DNA from: Isoetes taiwanensis
Taxonomy: Eukaryota; Streptophyta; Lycopodiopsida; Isoetales; Isoetaceae
Reading direction: 5' to 3'
Assembly (NCBI GenBank): GCA_021234155.1
Contig: JAJEKV010000296.1
Location: 124,001-188,000, forward strand
Length of the DNA stretch: 64,000 nucleotides
The notes under the pieces are model-generated. The model saw only the letters and a list, made by a program, of their open reading frames with translations. It did no database searches and was not told the DNA's origin. Positions 60,831 through 64,000 of this stretch are shown here, in pieces. The position numbers and the translations under genes were made by a program. Position 1 is the stretch's first letter. Each line of letters opens with the position of its first letter.

Positions 60831-62189
60831 TCTTAGGTAATACTTGCTACATATGGCGCCCGGACTCCTTTTTTTCCAAGAGTAAAGTTGCTTCACGCCA
60901 AATTGCAACTTGATTATCGATGATTGAAAATAACATTGTCAAATGGTAAGACCATGAAGGATGCAATTAGCTTTTGTGGTTATTGCACTTCATGAACAAG
61001 GTAGGACCTCCTTGTGGAAATTGTACAATACCATTTGAATAGTCCAAAGCGAAGAAAAAACATTCAAAATGGGACTAAATAGACCATGCCATAAGAAGAC
61101 AATAAGCTAACATATATGGAATTAAAAAATGTCTTTAAGCTTAAAGCAACATGTATAATAAGGCTATCTTCCAATCACTGGAATCACACAAAGACAACCA
61201 AGGGCTAAACATACCTAACATTTGAACTCATAATGAAGTAAATAGAAATGTGAGTCGCTGGACCAAAACAATGAGCTAAATATATGATGCACACTTGATA
61301 AGAAGATAAAAATAAGTTCTTATTCTCAGTATGTTCTATGGCGTAACATAGAACATATCAAAAAGAGCTAAACATCCGCTGAAATGGAAGCCCGGTCTAA
61401 TGCTACACGATACTTTATAAATAGTTAAAACTGAATGACGTGCTCAAGAAGGACGCATTCATGCCACATCTCCTACCAACTTGTCGAAAAAAAAAAAGTT
61501 GCAAAGTTGCAGACCTCATACAGTTGCAAAGTTGGGAAGACCGAAGTTGTCGCACAACAAAAAAGACTAATCATAGCATACTAAACCTTTTCAAATTCTC
61601 AAGAAGAGCAATATCTTGAGTTTTGAATCATGTACGATGGAAAATCTGCAACAACATGATCAAACAAGAGTTTTTCAAAAACATGCGCAAATAATATTGA
61701 ACAAGAATGCGCAAGCAAGAATGCGCAGTGAAGATTGAACAAGAACCGTAAACAAAGTTGAAAAAGAGGTGCATTATACCGAGATACTTCAAAACCTTCC
61801 TCAATTTCCTCTTCAAACAGAGGACATTTGTGAAGCCGAGACGTTCAAGGGGCCAAACATTAAGTATTTGCAACTTTCCTAGTGAAACGCTCTTTCGAAA
61901 AATCAAATCATTCCCTAACCTCGGCCGATACACAACCAACAAGAAACTAAGATCAAATTTAAGCTAAAATAAAAAGCCAAACCTCCGCTTCGAAGCCAGA
62001 TCAACCGGTACAACAAAGAAGTTTTTCACAAATTAGGTTTTGAAGATGACAACCATTTTTGCTGCATCATAGAAAATCACAGAAAATCTGAATCAGGCCT
62101 ATGTATGCCTGTTATAAAGCTTATGTCTGCCAATAAGACCTGCGAATCTCTGGATATAAAGCTTATGAATGTGAATCATGCTGTCGAAG

Positions 62190-62385
62190 TCCGATAGAGC
62201 TGTAGAAGCAAGGAGTTCGACTGAGCTGTAGAAGCAAGGAGTCTGATAGAGCTGTAGACGCACAACAAACCCTAAACTGGCCGCATCCTAAACTGGCCGC
62301 ATCCTAAGCAAGGAGTCCGATAGAGCTGTAGACGCACAATGAACCCTAAACTGGCCGCATCAACAAAACCCTAAACTGGCTTTTT
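62190..62385 (+). repeat. CCCTAAACTGGCCGCATC and GAGCTGTAGA short repeats (copy B)
   Basis: 'cctaaactggc' occurs four times (about 62271-62380), and 'gagctgtaga' four times (about 62196-62325) with 'agcaaggagt' between. It is more regular than copy A, where 'gagctgtaga' is altered to 'aatttgtaga' or 'gagctataga'. Confidence 0.75.
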
Positions 62386-62844
62386 TCTTCCATTTTCAGA
62401 AGAAACTCATGCTCTAAGAAACTCCAGCATCAAGAAACTCCTGCATTCGTTAGAATATAAAAATCCCAAATTCACGCTTGTCACAAATAGATCGTGAAAA
62501 TGGACCTTTTTTGGGGAATTTTAGGGAATCTTTTAAAGATTCCTTTTGGAGTGCGTTTGGAGCAAATTAGTGCGTTTCAATTTAAACTTTGTTGACCTCT
62601 GGCAGTGCCGCGAGAGGTATAGCGCTTGAACTGGCTGACCACTGTTGTGCTATCAATCCTGCACACCATTATCCTGATCCCTTTGATGTTATCATCCATC
62701 TTATATTGAATAGAGAGCATAAGTTGTTCATGATCGAAAGGATCTCTGGAGCACGATGATTCAGAAGAGTAATAGTAGTTGAGGTCTTGTTGTAATTTGG
62801 TTGTGATAATACTTCTAAATTCCAAATTGATTGACACTTTGTTT

Positions 62845-63293
62845 CAAATTGGGCGCCCGCCCAATTTCCCTGCAAAGGTAAGACTACCATTTGATAGCAC
62901 CTTCCCGGGGTTCAAATTGGGCGCCCGCACAATTTCTTTGGGGGCTAAGGGTTGCATTAAGTTAATGTGGCACTTCCAGCACAGGCAAATTGGGCGCCCA
63001 CCCATTTTGCCTTTGTAAAGAAAGCCTCAGCCCACCCTTCAAATCGCCTCCATGGTTGATCAAATTGGGCGCCTGCCCAATTACCTCAGACAAGGATTGT
63101 TGTTCTATATGAATACAACCAATTCCTTCCAATTCCATAAATAGCATTAGAATACAAATTGTATTCCATGGTTTGAAATTTTCACAGATACAAGTTACAG
63201 ATACAATGTACAAAAGTCACAGAGGCACATAAGTTATAACCTTGGTTGGACAGAGATGTGACTGTTGAAATTGGGCAGGCACCCAATTTCAAC
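62845..63293. repeat. Cluster of five AAATTGGGCGCC palindromes (copy B)
   Basis: Palindromes start at about 62845 ('caaattgggcgcccgccc'), 62913, 62985 and 63061. A clean hairpin with arms GTTGAAATTGGG/CCCAATTTCAAC is at 63264-63293. All four core elements keep GGGCGCC here. The arms vary by one or two bases. Confidence 0.88.
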
Positions 63294-63318
63294 AACTCTC
63301 CTAAGCTCCAACCTTGGT

Positions 63319-64000
63319 TTAGGGATCTGGGGGGTTCTCGACAGGGTTGTCGATATCATTTTGTTGATCTTGCTCCTGCTGAGCAGCTTGATTTATGGCC
63401 TCCATCCTGTTAAGGAATTCTTCGTTGCTCAGTGAGCCACCTTCCTCATTCTCTACCTCACCTGACTCCTTCTCTTCATCTAATATTATGTCCAGATTGT
63501 CCACTTGCCTTTGCTATTCCTCATGCTCTCGCTCTTGCTCGTGCTCTTGATGTTGTTAACTTTGAGGTGTGTCTTTTACGAACGATTCCTCTCGATCATT
63601 GTCCACTAGCTCATGGAATTTCGAGCTGTCGTCCATCACATCTTGGGTGTTCACCAGTTGCGTGCCTGCCAACATATTATAGATAGATCCTTACTTCCTA
63701 TTCCTGCAGCCTTTTTTAATTATTCTGTAAGGGATTCTTTACTTAGCTGGAGCGTGGACTGCAATTCTTGAACTGTCTGAGCAGAAAATGGAATTGTTGA
63801 TGGAATAGGATTTGGTAACTGCAAAGCCTTGGAACCAGATTTTTCTTCTTGCCCTCTGTAATTTTCAACCTCCGGCAGGCAAGAGATTTCCTCTCGTCCA
63901 GCATTATTTCTAGCTGATCGAAAATCAGAATCGCTAAGGCATACCATTGTTCTTTGCTTGCTCCTGCTAAGCGACAGTTGATATTTGAGTCCTATTTGAG
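63319..64000 (-). CDS. Acidic, Gln/Glu-rich protein gene, 3' part (continues past window end)
   Basis: On the minus strand the last exon-like frame (63504-63319) reads DNLDIILDEEKESGEVENEE at its start and ends IDNPVENPPDP with stop TAA at 63319-63321. Upstream, LVNTQDVMDDSSKFHELVDN (about 63660-63600) and a Gln/Glu/His run continue it with one or two stops. A further frame (63947-63720) has VENYRGQEEKSGSKALQLPN and STIPFSAQTVQELQSTLQLS. It is strongly acidic and probably disordered. No family was recognised. The duplication boundary (about 63741) lies within it, so copy B has the longer gene and copy A only the tail. Confidence 0.5.

Larger units (their letters stand above)
50682..63741 (+). 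repeat. Copy B of the ~13 kb direct duplication (complete)
   Basis: It starts at 'gtttctagtggcaatattgc', matching base 1, and ends at 'aagggattcttt' near 63741. It lies in the same orientation as copy A with 37.4 kb between them. It keeps more CTG/CAG sites and GGGCGCC cores than copy A, and longer open frames, so it is probably closer to the true sequence. Confidence 0.93.

Noticed and set aside
1-64000. rRNA or tRNA genes
   Set aside because: I saw no rRNA-like conserved blocks and no convincing tRNA A-box/B-box pair with a cloverleaf. A tRNAscan run would be needed to exclude tRNAs firmly.
1-64000. LTR retrotransposon with the 13 kb copies as long terminal repeats
   Set aside because: At 13 kb they are far too long for LTRs, contain their own genes and tandem duplications, and no gag-pol, primer-binding site or polypurine tract was found between them.

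Overview
The window looks like a repeat-rich, AT-rich nuclear segment from a land plant, and most likely a seed-free one (fern, lycophyte or moss). This rests on a LINE reverse transcriptase, a hAT transposase of the BED/DUF659 type, a DUF7869-type transposase-like gene, a plant 2-oxoglutarate/Fe(II) dioxygenase with GT-AG introns, and a plant lectin/aerolysin-like gene. The exact taxon is inference. Gene density is low, and almost every recognisable gene is broken by small frameshifts.

Layout. (1) 1-13281 is copy A of a ~13 kb duplication; copy B is at 50682-63741, in direct orientation. Each copy carries an aerolysin-like lectin gene behind a TATA box, a coiled-coil gene fragment, an internal 812-bp tandem duplication, GGGCGCC-centred palindromes and the 3' part of an acidic minus-strand gene. 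(2) 13.4-14.1 kb is an AT-rich tandem array. (3) 15.1-15.9 kb is a decayed LINE reverse transcriptase. (4) 18.2-19.9 kb is a four-exon dioxygenase gene, the best ordinary gene here. (5) 21.5-25.1 kb (minus) is a large gene with a ParB-like NGNHS motif. (6) 23.1-27.3 kb holds GGCGCC palindromes, a ~58-bp minisatellite and a foldback. (7) 27.6-30.4 kb (plus) is a DUF7869-type gene. (8) 31.2-31.9 kb has simple repeats. (9) 34.1-44.6 kb is flanked by GACGC-rich subterminal-like repeats and contains a hAT transposase (plus) converging on a kinase-RING gene (minus), with a ~1 kb tandem duplication of hairpins between them. (10) 44.6-50.7 kb is mostly non-coding, with a near-perfect 214-bp foldback and a Gly/His/Lys-rich 3' exon.

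A technical signal dominates. Where repeat copies can be aligned, their differences pile up at CTG/CAG (CHG) sites and at GGGCGCC, as small indels and multi-base swaps. This fits basecalling error at methylated CHG sites in heterochromatin better than mutation. Many of the 'pseudogenes' may therefore be consensus errors. All comparisons were made by eye; no alignment or database search was run.
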